Shown piece by piece: positions 11,911-19,957 of a stretch of DNA of 64,000 nucleotides; within the stretch, counting starts at the first letter, position 1, and every line of letters begins with the position of its first letter. The position numbers and the translations under genes are program-made. The stretch spans positions 62,001-126,000 of the forward strand of contig CAWEZE010000022.1 in assembly GCA_963813485.1 (NCBI GenBank), written 5' to 3'. The stretch is from DASQUK01 sp963813485. GTDB lineage: Bacteria > Actinomycetota > Acidimicrobiia > Acidimicrobiales > VFJN01. The notes beneath the pieces were generated by a model that ran no database searches, had not been told where the DNA came from, and saw only the letters and a list, made by a program, of their open reading frames with translations.

Positions 11911-13551
11911 TCAGGTCAGGAAGAAGTCGGAGACCCGTGCCAGGTACCAGACGGCCGGCAGCACGAACAGCAGGGCGTCGAAGCGGTCGAGCAGGCCGCC
12001 ATGGCCGGGGAGGATGCTGCCCATGTCCTTGACGCCGAGGTCGCGCTTGACCAACGACTCCGAGAGGTCGCCCAGTGGGGCAACCAGCGCCACGAGCAGC
12101 CCGAGCTTGAGGCCCTCACCGGCCTCGTCGAAGGGGAACACGCCTCCGGCGACCGTGGCGAAGACCACGCCGGCGGCGACGGCCAGGACCATGCCTCCCA
12201 GCAGGCCCTCGATGGTCTTGTTAGGGCTGACGTCGGACAGCGGGCGCGACCCCGCGCTGCGCCCGACGAACAGGGCGCCGACGTCGTAGGCGATGGTGGG
12301 GACGACCGCGGCCAGCAGGAAGGCCACGCCGTTGCCGCCCGGCTCGGCCAGCAGCAGGCCCGCGAACGAGCCGAACAGCCCGATCCAGCCGATCCCGAGC
12401 AGCGTCACCCCGATGTTGGGCACCGGCCGGTCGGCACCGGCCCGCACCAGGTACCACAGGAAGCACACCGCCACGGACAGGACCATGACCACCGGCAGCG
12501 CCTGCTCGCCGTAGTTGTAGGCCGCGATGATCAAGCCGACGGTGGACACCACCCCGACAGGCAGCAACGCCTCGTGCCCGGCCTTGTTGGCAGCGACGAA
12601 GTATTCGTAGGCGGCGTACCCGACCACCGGGACGGCGACGACCATGCCGCCGATCTCGCCCCCGAACTTGAACAGCAGCAGCGCGACGGCCCCGAAGGCC
12701 AGCGCCACGCCGATCGCCACGCGGAGGTCACGATCCGCAGTGATGCGACGGGGAACCCGCCGGCGTGCCCGGCGGCGAGGTGCCGTGACGACGCCGCGGG
12801 CGTCCGGGCCGTAGGCACCCCCGGTCTCGTCGCCGTATCCCTCGTCGCCGTAGGCATCGTCGTACGTCTCGTCGTAGGTGGCGTCGTACTCGTCGGCGTA
12901 CGCCTCGTCGGCGTAGGCGTCCTCGTATGCCGGTTGCTGGTCGCCGGCATCGGCGAACACCGACCGGCCCGGCGGCGGCTCGACGTCATCGTCGTACGAG
13001 ACCGGCGCCCCCTGGCGCGGGTCGCCCGCCTGCGACTGGTCGGCGTCCGGCCACCCCTCGCCGCTCACGGGTGGCCGCGGGCGCGTCTGCTCCGCCGGTG
13101 GCCCGGCGGGCCGCCGCGGTGGCGGACCGCCTGACCCGCCCGCCGGTGAGCGGGGGTCGTCCCGCCAGCGGGGATCGGAGTCGGCGAGGGTCGACCAGGG
13201 ATCGTCACCCTGGCGCGGGTCGCGGCGGTTCATCTTCGGGACCTCCTCTGCGGCCGAACCCGCCCAGTGCGACAGCTCGGGCGCCTCGGTGGGCGGCTGG
13301 ACGGGCACGACGGGCGGTCGCTCGATCGTGGCGGGATCGTCGTAGGAACCGAGCGGGAAGCGCAGCGCAGGCCGGGGCCCGCCGACCTCGGCCGAGGTGG
13401 GCCGATCCCCGAAGCGGGGCTGGTCGTCGCGAAGCCGGTGCCTGATGTCGTCGCGTTCGAGCGCCTCGGCGGCTTCGTCGGCACCGATGAGCCGGACACC
13501 TTCAGTGGGATCGCGATGGCGCTGCTGCCGGCGCTCTTCCCTGTCAGTCAC
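11911..13551 (-). CDS. cdsA: Phosphatidate cytidylyltransferase with long disordered N-terminal extension
   Basis: Makes CDP-diacylglycerol from phosphatidate and CTP in the membrane. The C-terminal half (about 280 residues) has 7-8 hydrophobic helices and ends with the CDS signature: SLVKRDLGVKD followed by LPGHGGLLDRFD. The first half is unusual: about 250 hydrophilic residues, including a block near residues 200-240 dominated by Asp, Glu, Tyr and Ala. I use GTG 13551 (MTDREERRQQRHRD), which has an AGAGG-like Shine-Dalgarno; an ATG 24 codons upstream lacks support. Acidimicrobial CdsA proteins can carry such extensions; their role is unknown. Confidence 0.93.
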   Translation of the reverse strand: MTDREERRQQRHRDPTEGVRLIGADEAAEALERDDIRHRLRDDQPRFGDRPTSAEVGGPRPALRFPLGSYDDPATIERPPVVPVQPPTEAPELSHWAGSAAEEVPKMNRRDPRQGDDPWSTLADSDPRWRDDPRSPAGGSGGPPPRRPAGPPAEQTRPRPPVSGEGWPDADQSQAGDPRQGAPVSYDDDVEPPPGRSVFADAGDQQPAYEDAYADEAYADEYDATYDETYDDAYGDEGYGDETGGAYGPDARGVVTAPRRRARRRVPRRITADRDLRVAIGVALAFGAVALLLFKFGGEIGGMVVAVPVVGYAAYEYFVAANKAGHEALLPVGVVSTVGLIIAAYNYGEQALPVVMVLSVAVCFLWYLVRAGADRPVPNIGVTLLGIGWIGLFGSFAGLLLAEPGGNGVAFLLAAVVPTIAYDVGALFVGRSAGSRPLSDVSPNKTIEGLLGGMVLAVAAGVVFATVAGGVFPFDEAGEGLKLGLLVALVAPLGDLSESLVKRDLGVKDMGSILPGHGGLLDRFDALLFVLPAVWYLARVSDFFLT

Positions 13552-13658
13552 AAGGCTCTTTCCTCTCGTATTGCCCACCGTGTGTGGTCGTGCATCCCGT
13601 TTTTTGACCACCCCATCCTGCACCCGCGGCGTGCCCAGGTGGTGGAGGGGCGGCGGGA

Positions 13659-14228
13659 TCAGACCTCGAGCAGCTCCTGCTCCTTGTGCTCGAGGGCCGT
13701 GTCCACCTCGGCTTCGTGGTGGTGTGTGAGCTTGTCGAGCTCCTTCTCGGCCCGCGCCAGATCGTCGGCCGAGATGTCGCCGTCCTTCTCCAGCGCCTCG
13801 AGGTCGTGCCTAGCACCGCGCCGCGCGTGGCGGATGCTCACCCGCCCCTCCTCGGCCATCCCCTTGACCAGGCGCACGAGCTCCTTGCGCCGCTCCTCGG
13901 TCAGCGGCGGGAAGTTCAGGCGAATGATCTGCCCGTCGTTGCTGGGGGTCAGGCCGAGCCCGCTCAGCTGGATCGCCTTTTCGATGGCGCCGAGCGAGTT
14001 CTTGTCGTAGGGGCTGATGACGAGCATGCGCGCCTCGGGCACGGTGAAGCCGGCGATCTGCTGCAGCGGTACCTCGGTGCCGTAGTAGTCGACCGGGATC
14101 TTCTCCACCAGGGCCGGCGCCGCCCGACCCGTCCTCACGCCAGTGAACTCGGACCGGGCGTGGGCGACGGCCTTCGCCATCTTGTCTCGCGCCTCGTCGA
14201 GCACCATCGAGATCATCTCAACACTCAC
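13659..14228 (-). CDS. frr: Ribosome recycling factor
   Basis: Splits post-termination ribosomes together with EF-G. The 189 residues have the expected length and order: DEARDKMAKAVAHARSEFTGVRTGRAAPALVEKIPVDYYG-type start, the PLQQIAGFTVPEARMLVISPYDK middle, and the C-terminal helical arm with LTEERRKELVRLVKGMAEEGRVSIRHARR. It follows pyrH by about 45 bases and precedes cdsA, the standard tsf-pyrH-frr-cdsA order. Confidence 0.97.
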   Translation of the reverse strand: MSVEMISMVLDEARDKMAKAVAHARSEFTGVRTGRAAPALVEKIPVDYYGTEVPLQQIAGFTVPEARMLVISPYDKNSLGAIEKAIQLSGLGLTPSNDGQIIRLNFPPLTEERRKELVRLVKGMAEEGRVSIRHARRGARHDLEALEKDGDISADDLARAEKELDKLTHHHEAEVDTALEHKEQELLEV

Positions 14229-14273
14229 CGGGCTCTCCTGCCGTCACGACCGACGCCGATCCCCCCGGCGCCG

Positions 14274-15011
14274 TCAGCGGATCAGCGTACCGACCGCCTG
14301 ACCCCCGACGATCGACGCAATGTTGCCCTTGCCGAGCAGGTCGAACACGACGATAGGCAACTTGTTGTCCATGCACAGCGTGATGGCGGTCGAGTCCATG
14401 GCCTTGAGCCCGCGGTTGAGCACGTCGAGGTAGCTGACGCTGTCGAGCTTGGTGGCCTCGGGGTTGGTGCGGGGGTCGTCGGTGTAGAGGCCGTCGACCC
14501 CGGAATGGGTACCCCGCAGCATCACGTCAGCCTCGATCTCGACCGCCCGCAGGGCCGCCGCCGTGTCGGTCGTGAAGAACGGGTTGCCCGTGCCGCCGGC
14601 GAAGATCACCACCCGCCCCTTCTCGAGATGGCGGATGGCGCGTCGCCGGATATACGGCTCGGCCACCTGCGCCATGTGGATGGCGGTCTGCACGCGGGTG
14701 GGCTGGCCCACCCGTTCGAGCGTGTCCTGGAGCGCAAGGGCGTTGATGACCGTGGCCAGCATCCCCATGTAGTCGGCCTGGGCTCGGTCCATGCCCGCGC
14801 CGGCGCCGGTCATCCCCCGCCAGATGTTGCCGCCACCGACGACCACCGCCACGTCGACGCCGTGGTTGGCTCGGACCCCGGCGATCTCGTTGGCGATGTA
14901 GTCGGCGAACTGTCCGTCGATGCCGTAGCCGACGTCGCCGGCGAAGGCCTCCCCAGACAGCTTCAGCAGCACCCGGTGGTACGGGGGGTCCTCGGCTGCG
15001 GGAAGGGTCAC
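14274..15011 (-). CDS. pyrH: UMP kinase
   Basis: Phosphorylates UMP to UDP; an amino-acid-kinase-fold hexamer in the cytoplasm. GTG 15011 gives 245 residues, the usual length, starting MTLPAAEDPPYHRVLLKLSGEAF. Family motifs include GGGNIWRG (about residue 60), ALALQD, and FAGGTGNPFFTTDTAA in the nucleotide site. A much longer open frame continues upstream through tsf in a wrong frame and is not coding. Lies 20 bases downstream of the tsf stop. Confidence 0.96.
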   Translation of the reverse strand: MTLPAAEDPPYHRVLLKLSGEAFAGDVGYGIDGQFADYIANEIAGVRANHGVDVAVVVGGGNIWRGMTGAGAGMDRAQADYMGMLATVINALALQDTLERVGQPTRVQTAIHMAQVAEPYIRRRAIRHLEKGRVVIFAGGTGNPFFTTDTAAALRAVEIEADVMLRGTHSGVDGLYTDDPRTNPEATKLDSVSYLDVLNRGLKAMDSTAITLCMDNKLPIVVFDLLGKGNIASIVGGQAVGTLIR

Positions 15012-15031
15012 GTGCCAGTCCTCAGTCGCCG

Positions 15032-15832
15032 TCAGCCGCCGATGAACAGTTGGGCGTAGCGGGCGACCTCGGCCTCGCCCTCGGCCGCCACCTGGGCGAT
15101 GGTCTGCTTCTCGTCGCGGACGAAGGGCTGCTCGAGGAGCACGCGCTCTTTGTACCAGCCGTTGAGGCGCCCCTCGATGATCTTGGGCCAGGAGGCCTCG
15201 GGCTTGCCCTCGGCCTTGGTGATGCTGAGCAGGGTCTGGCGCTCGTCTTCGACCGCGTCGGCCGGCACGTCGTCGCGGGTGAGGTACTGCGGCTTGGCGA
15301 AGGCGATGTGGACGGCGATGTCGTGGGCCAGCGCTTCGGTGCCACCCCGGAGGACGACCACGACCCCGTTCACCCCTCGACCGTCCTGGCGGTGCAGGTA
15401 GGTGCCGACGGCCTCGCCGTCGCCGAAGGTCACCTGGACGGCCCGGCCAACCTCGATGTTCTCCTTGAGGGTGACCTTGAGGTCGTCGACGGCGTCCTTG
15501 TGGTCGCCCACGGCGGAGTCGCCCCCAACGGCGACCGAGTCGGCCAGCGCCTGCGTGAGGGCGACGAAGTTCGGGGACTTGGCGACGAAGTCGGTCTCGC
15601 ACTTGAGCTCGACCAGGCCCACGGCGTGGCCGTTGGTGGCGATGGCGATGGCGCCCTGGGCGTTCTCGCGGTCGGAGCGGTCGTCGGCCTTGCCCAGGCC
15701 CCACTCGCGCAGCAGCTTCTTGGCGCGCTCGGCGTCGCCGTCGGTCTCTTGGAGGGCCTTCTTGGCGTCCATCATCCCCGCGCCGCTCGCCTGGCGCAGG
15801 GCCTGTACATCTTTGGCGGTGAAGTCGGCCAT
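15032..15832 (-). CDS. tsf: Elongation factor Ts
   Basis: Guanine-nucleotide exchange factor for EF-Tu. The 266 residues start with the UBA-like domain (AKDVQALRQASGAGMMDAKKAL), then the dimerisation core containing the TDFVAK motif (VELKCETDFVAKSPNF), and a C-terminal segment with FVRDEKQTIAQV. Six bases separate it from the rpsB stop, so the two are very probably co-transcribed. Confidence 0.97.
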   Translation of the reverse strand: MADFTAKDVQALRQASGAGMMDAKKALQETDGDAERAKKLLREWGLGKADDRSDRENAQGAIAIATNGHAVGLVELKCETDFVAKSPNFVALTQALADSVAVGGDSAVGDHKDAVDDLKVTLKENIEVGRAVQVTFGDGEAVGTYLHRQDGRGVNGVVVVLRGGTEALAHDIAVHIAFAKPQYLTRDDVPADAVEDERQTLLSITKAEGKPEASWPKIIEGRLNGWYKERVLLEQPFVRDEKQTIAQVAAEGEAEVARYAQLFIGG

Positions 15833-15838
15833 AGGGCC

Positions 15839-17071
15839 TCAGGACTCCTGGGATTCGGGGGAGGTGTCAGTGGGGGTCTCGGCCTCGTCGGAGGCGCCGG
15901 TGTCGTCGGCCGCGGTCTCGTTCGCCGCGGTTTCGCTGGCCACGGGCTCATCGGCCGCGGTTTCATCGGCTGCCGTTCCGCTATCCGCGGTTTCGCTGGC
16001 GGCGGGCTCATCGGCCGCGGTTTCGCCGGCAACGGGCTCATCGGCCGCGGTTTCGCCGGCGGCGGGCTCGTCGACGCCGGCGGCGGGGGCCTCGGCCGCA
16101 GGGGCCTCGGGCGAAGGGGCCTCGGCGTCATCGATGCTCGCGGATGCCGTCTCGGCAGTGGGCGCCCGCGGAGTGTCCTCGGTTGCCGTGCCCTCGGCGG
16201 CCGCAGCCGGCGGTGTCGGGGAGTCGACGGACGGCGCCGCGGGCGGGCGCGGTGTGGTGCGGGCCCCGGCGACCCGAGAGTCGCGCTCGCGGGACTCGGC
16301 CAGCGCCTGGCGGCGGGCCTCGGCCTGCTCGGCGGCGACACGCGCCTCGTCGTCCGCGGATCGGGTGGCGACCGGCACCCGTAGCGATGCGATGTGCTTG
16401 CCCTCGATCACCGCGTCGGCGATGACCCGACTCAGCAGCGTGCCCGAGCGGATGGCGTCGTCGTTGCCGGGGATCACGTAGTCGATGACGTCGGGATCGC
16501 AGTTGGTGTCCACGACCGCCACCACCGGCACGCCCAGCTTGTTGGCCTCGGTGACCGCGATGTGCTCCTTCTTGGTGTCGAGCACGAAGATGGCCTGCGG
16601 CAGCCGGTCCATGTGGCGGATGCCGCCGAGGTAGCGCTCGAGCTTGTCGAGCTCACGGCCGAGCAGCAGCGCTTCCTTCTTGGGCATCGCGTCGAACTCG
16701 CCCGAGTCGCGCATGCGCTCGTACTCGAGCATCTTGGCGACGCGCTTGTTGATGGTCTGGAAGTTCGTGAGCATGCCGCCCAGCCACCGCTGGTTGATGT
16801 ACGGCATGCCGGACTTCTCGGCGTACTGCTGGATCGGGTCCTGCGCCTGCTTCTTGGTGCCGATGAAGAGAACCGAGCCGCCACCGGCGACGGTGTCGCG
16901 CACGAACGTGTAGGCGGTCTCGATGCGGGCGAGCGTCTGCTCCAGATCGATGATGTAGATGCCGTTGCGTTCGCCGAAGATGAAGCGCTTCATCTTGGGG
17001 TTCCAACGGCGGGTCTGGTGGCCGAAGTGGACCCCGGCCTCCAGCAGCTGCTTCATGGTGACGACAGCCAC
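15839..17071 (-). CDS. rpsB: Small ribosomal subunit protein uS2 with a long repetitive acidic tail
   Basis: Structural protein of the 30S head/platform. Residues 1-235 are a normal S2: MKQLLEAGVHFGHQTRRWNPKM, FIGTKKQAQDPI, NQRWLGGMLTNF, VDTNCDPD and IPGNDDAIRS. About 175 further residues follow, first basic and coiled, then Ala/Glu/Pro/Thr-rich, with a near-tandem module (variants of ETAADEPVAG/S) repeated at about 15900-16080. Usual S2 length is 230-300. Start GTG 17071 has an AAAGGGAA Shine-Dalgarno. First gene of the rpsB-tsf-pyrH-frr cluster. Confidence 0.96.
   Translation of the reverse strand: MAVVTMKQLLEAGVHFGHQTRRWNPKMKRFIFGERNGIYIIDLEQTLARIETAYTFVRDTVAGGGSVLFIGTKKQAQDPIQQYAEKSGMPYINQRWLGGMLTNFQTINKRVAKMLEYERMRDSGEFDAMPKKEALLLGRELDKLERYLGGIRHMDRLPQAIFVLDTKKEHIAVTEANKLGVPVVAVVDTNCDPDVIDYVIPGNDDAIRSGTLLSRVIADAVIEGKHIASLRVPVATRSADDEARVAAEQAEARRQALAESRERDSRVAGARTTPRPPAAPSVDSPTPPAAAAEGTATEDTPRAPTAETASASIDDAEAPSPEAPAAEAPAAGVDEPAAGETAADEPVAGETAADEPAASETADSGTAADETAADEPVASETAANETAADDTGASDEAETPTDTSPESQES
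15895..16085 (-). repeat. Degenerate tandem repeats coding the S2 C-terminal tail
   Basis: On the plus strand the unit reads roughly gg(c/t)ctcatcggccgcggtttcgc-like sequence, recurring five or so times with 24-60 base spacing. It encodes alternating GETAADEPVA, ETAADEPAA and SETAANETAAD modules. The units differ mainly by single substitutions, which suggests slippage or recombination-driven expansion. No known motif is recognised. Confidence 0.75.
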
Positions 17072-17241
17072 GTGTCTGTTCCCTTTCGTCCCATCGGTTG
17101 GTCGTTGCCAGACCCGGCGCCTGCAGGCGACCGTGGGTTGGGTCCGGCTGTGGGGTGGTGCGCAAGCCAGAAGGTTTCCGGCCGGCGGGACAGCCTACCG
17201 GGAGGTCGTCGAGACCCGCCATGTGATTCAGCCGGGAGCGC

Positions 17242-19014
17242 TCACGGCAGCTCGGCCATGGCGGCGGCGCCGATCTGGTCTTCGGCGAACGAGATCCCGT
17301 GCCCCACGGCCACGTCGGCGACCACGTCGCGCCACCCTTCACAGGCCGGTGGCTGGCCCGCGAGCGCCCGCGCCATCTCCGCGGTGGCGTCGTCGGACGC
17401 CACGAGGTCGCCGTGAGCCGACCAGCCGGACACCGGCACCGTCACGTTGGTGGCCCCAGCCACCTCGGTGTTGGGCGACGCCACGGCCAGATCGCCGCGG
17501 GCGGCGATGGACATGAACCGGACGCCGTCGGGCACGCCGGCGAGGGCCAGCTCGCGGACCACGTCGGAGTTCTCCGCCAGCTGCCGTATCGCCGCAGCGT
17601 CGATGTCGATGCCGCGGCCGAGGAATGCTTCGGCCGCATCGAGGCCCAGGTTGCCGGTCAGTGTGGTGTTGGCCGCGACGACGGCCGTGGCCACGTCGGA
17701 CCCCTTGTGGGGTGTGCCGAGGGTGGTCACGACCCCGAGACGGTCGAGCGGCGCGCCGCGTTCGACCAGCTCGAGCAGCGCCAACCGGGCGACGACGCCG
17801 CCCTGGGAGTGGGCGAAGAGGTCGATCGTGGCATCGGGGTCAGCGTCAGCCACGTCCTGCACCAGGTCGGCCAGGCGCCGCGCGGCACCGTGGAGGTCGC
17901 CCTGGCTCGCCTCGGTCTCGTACGCGCTGGTGGCGAGATCGCCGAACGCCGCGCCGGAGCCGGGCACCCGCCCGCCGGCGTAGCTGAATCGCACCACCCG
18001 TTCGTCGTCGTAGCCCAGGTCAGCGGCGCGAAGTTCGTCGATCGAGCCGTTGGCGCTCGACGAGCCGAGACCGGCGACAGTGATGGCCACCCGATCCTGG
18101 CCCCGCACGGGGGTGGCCGGCGGCGGCCCGTCGGAGCACGGTCCGTGGAGGAGCAGGCGGGTGCCGAGGTCGGCGGCGACGCCAAGGCCGCGGGCGGGCA
18201 GGTTCAGCTGCGTGGCGTAGGTGACCGTGGAGCTGGCGCGGTCGTACAGCCATCCCAGCGTGGTACCGACTACCGGGATGCCGACGCCGCCTCCACCGTC
18301 GAGCGCCAGTTGCGCAAGCGCGCGGGCTTCTGCCTCGGGCGTGCTGCCCGGAGGGATCTCGAACGGCAGCAGCTCGACCTCCACCTCGCCGCCGACGAAC
18401 AGGGACGCAGGGTCGAAGTACGCGTCCCCGGACCGTGCACCGAAATGCAGCCGTTCGCCCGCGATCCCGACCCGGTCGCCGGCCCGGACCCGCTGACCGA
18501 GCACGACGTCGATGGCACCGAGGAACGAATATGACGTCCGCACGCCGTCGACATGGCGCAGGGTGACGTGGAGCGTGCCGGCCACGGGCCCGGCGAAGGC
18601 GACCGTCCCGTCGGCGCTGGCCCGCACGGGATCGCCGGGCTCGGTGTCGTACTCGAGGCCGCGGTTGCCGGCGCCGTAGGGCCCGGCGGGCGGCCGGAAA
18701 GGGTCGGCGATGGGCGCAGAGACCGGCGGACTGTAGGTGGGTGCGGGCGGCGCAGCCTGGGAGGGCTGCGCGCCGGCGGCCGCGGCGGGCGACACGGCGG
18801 CCGTCGTGATCGCCAGCGCCAAGGCTCTGGCGACCCGGCGGGGCGCCGAGCGGGTGAACGACCGGGTAGCGCCGGGCCGCGGCCCGACACCGGGCAGGCG
18901 CCACCAGCGGCGGAGCTCGCGCCGAAGCTGGCGGAGCCCTGAGCCGCGTCGCGTGTGGCGACGCCGGCGCGGGCGCAGGTGGACGGGACGGAACGACCGG
19001 CGGGCCGGAAGCAT
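17242..19014 (-). CDS. Secreted fusion of a degenerate M23-like domain and an alpha/beta hydrolase (lipase-like)
   Basis: The 590 residues begin with a very basic stretch and a hydrophobic Ala-rich segment (about residues 62-80), an export-signal-like N-terminus. Residues about 115-205 form a LytM/M23 fold (GLEYDTEPGDPVRASADGTVAFAG, YSFLGAIDVVLGQRVRAGDRVGIAG, LHFGAR). The usual HxGxD metal motif reads NRGLEYD, and HxH keeps only one His, so metal-dependent endopeptidase activity is doubtful. Residues about 310-560 are an alpha/beta hydrolase with a nucleophile elbow FAHSQGGVVA and TTLGTPHKG, as in PGAP1/lipase-like proteins. Start ATG 19014. It sits between whiG and the rpsB operon. Confidence 0.8.
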   Translation of the reverse strand: MLPARRSFRPVHLRPRRRRHTRRGSGLRQLRRELRRWWRLPGVGPRPGATRSFTRSAPRRVARALALAITTAAVSPAAAAGAQPSQAAPPAPTYSPPVSAPIADPFRPPAGPYGAGNRGLEYDTEPGDPVRASADGTVAFAGPVAGTLHVTLRHVDGVRTSYSFLGAIDVVLGQRVRAGDRVGIAGERLHFGARSGDAYFDPASLFVGGEVEVELLPFEIPPGSTPEAEARALAQLALDGGGGVGIPVVGTTLGWLYDRASSTVTYATQLNLPARGLGVAADLGTRLLLHGPCSDGPPPATPVRGQDRVAITVAGLGSSSANGSIDELRAADLGYDDERVVRFSYAGGRVPGSGAAFGDLATSAYETEASQGDLHGAARRLADLVQDVADADPDATIDLFAHSQGGVVARLALLELVERGAPLDRLGVVTTLGTPHKGSDVATAVVAANTTLTGNLGLDAAEAFLGRGIDIDAAAIRQLAENSDVVRELALAGVPDGVRFMSIAARGDLAVASPNTEVAGATNVTVPVSGWSAHGDLVASDDATAEMARALAGQPPACEGWRDVVADVAVGHGISFAEDQIGAAAMAELP

Positions 19015-19017
19015 GGC

Positions 19018-19055
19018 CTTCCCCTCGGGGCGTGTGGGGGTACCTCGGGGGGAAG
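19018..19055 (-). promoter_or_regulatory. Hairpin overlapping the Shine-Dalgarno of the M23/lipase gene
   Basis: On the minus strand CTTCCCC (19055-19049) pairs with GGGGAAG (19024-19018). The second arm contains the GGGGAAGG Shine-Dalgarno just before ATG 19014. Folding would hide the ribosome-binding site. A CCTCGGGG word also occurs twice between and across the arms. This is a structural prediction only; I see no match to a named riboswitch. Confidence 0.45.
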
Positions 19056-19169
19056 TGAGCTAGGAGACGAACGGGCCGTCCGAGGCCGGGAGGCCCGGCT
19101 GTGCGTGGGGACGCGGCACCGAGCCGCATCGGCCCTCGAGTAGCAGGGGAGGTGTGGTCGCCCGGGACG

Positions 19170-19949
19170 TCAGGCGGGCACGCGACCGGCGGCGGTCATG
19201 CGGAGCCGCAGCCTGGTGACGGCCTTGCCGTGGATCTGGCAGGCGCGGCTCTCGGTGACTCCGAGCACCTCGCCGATCTCGGCCAACGTGAGGCCGTCGT
19301 GGTAGTAGAGGCTGACGACGGCGCGCTCGCGCTCGCTCAGCCGCTCTATGGCGTCGGCCAGTGCTCGGCGAAGCTCGGCCAGCTCGACGGCGGCCAGCGG
19401 ATCGTCGTCGCCGGTCGTGAGGATGTCGCCGACGGTCAAGGGCGGATCGTCGGTGGCGGCCGAGCTCACCGCGGCGTCGAAGGTGACGAGGCTCATCAGC
19501 GAGATCTGCGAAAGGGCCTGCTGGAGCTGGTCGTCGTTCATGCCCAGCGCGTCGGCGAGCTCGGCGTCACTCGGCGAGCGGTGCAGGGCGGCTGCGAGCC
19601 TGGAGAGGGCGGCCTCGATACGGCGGGCCTTGGCACGGACGGAACGGGGCACCCAGTCGAGCGAGCGGAGCTCGTCGAGGATGTTGCCCTTGATCCGGGC
19701 GATGGCGTAGGTCTCGAACCGGCATCCCCGGGCCGGGTCGAACCGCTCGACTGCATCGATGAGACCGAAGATGCCGTAGCTGACGAGGTCGGCACGCTCG
19801 ACATGGCTGGGCAAGCCGACGCCCATCCGCCCCGCCACATACTGGACCAGGGGCGCGTAGCGGAGGATCAGCTCATCTCGAGCTGCATGCTGGCCGTCGC
19901 GCCTGTACGCGGCCCACAAGTCCCCAGTCTCAACCTCAACGAACGTCAC
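19170..19949 (-). CDS. whiG: RNA polymerase sigma factor, WhiG/FliA type
   Basis: Sigma-70 family factor of the sigma-28 branch, which directs sporulation (WhiG) or flagellar (FliA) genes. GTG 19949 has AGGGG about 6 bases upstream and gives 259 residues. Region 2 shows ADLVSYGIFGLIDAVERFDPARG, RFETYAIARIKGNILDELRSLDWVPRSVR, region 3 ELADALGMNDDQLQQAL, and region 4 LSERERAVVSLYYHDGLTLAEIGEVLGVTESRACQIH with its helix-turn-helix. It starts 8 bases after the xerC stop, so it is in the comM-dprA-xerC-whiG transcription unit. Absence of flagellar genes in the window favours the WhiG name, but this is not decisive. Confidence 0.92.
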   Translation of the reverse strand: MTFVEVETGDLWAAYRRDGQHAARDELILRYAPLVQYVAGRMGVGLPSHVERADLVSYGIFGLIDAVERFDPARGCRFETYAIARIKGNILDELRSLDWVPRSVRAKARRIEAALSRLAAALHRSPSDAELADALGMNDDQLQQALSQISLMSLVTFDAAVSSAATDDPPLTVGDILTTGDDDPLAAVELAELRRALADAIERLSERERAVVSLYYHDGLTLAEIGEVLGVTESRACQIHGKAVTRLRLRMTAAGRVPA

Positions 19950-19957
19950 GTGCGCCC

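Noticed and set aside
14274..15704. pyrH as a 476-residue protein
   Set aside because: The upstream part lies in a wrong frame of tsf; a GTG at 15011 gives the standard length.
19012..19169. c-di-AMP (ydaO-type) riboswitch upstream of the M23/lipase gene
   Set aside because: Context fits, but the conserved GGGTGAAT-like core is not present; only a local hairpin is supported.
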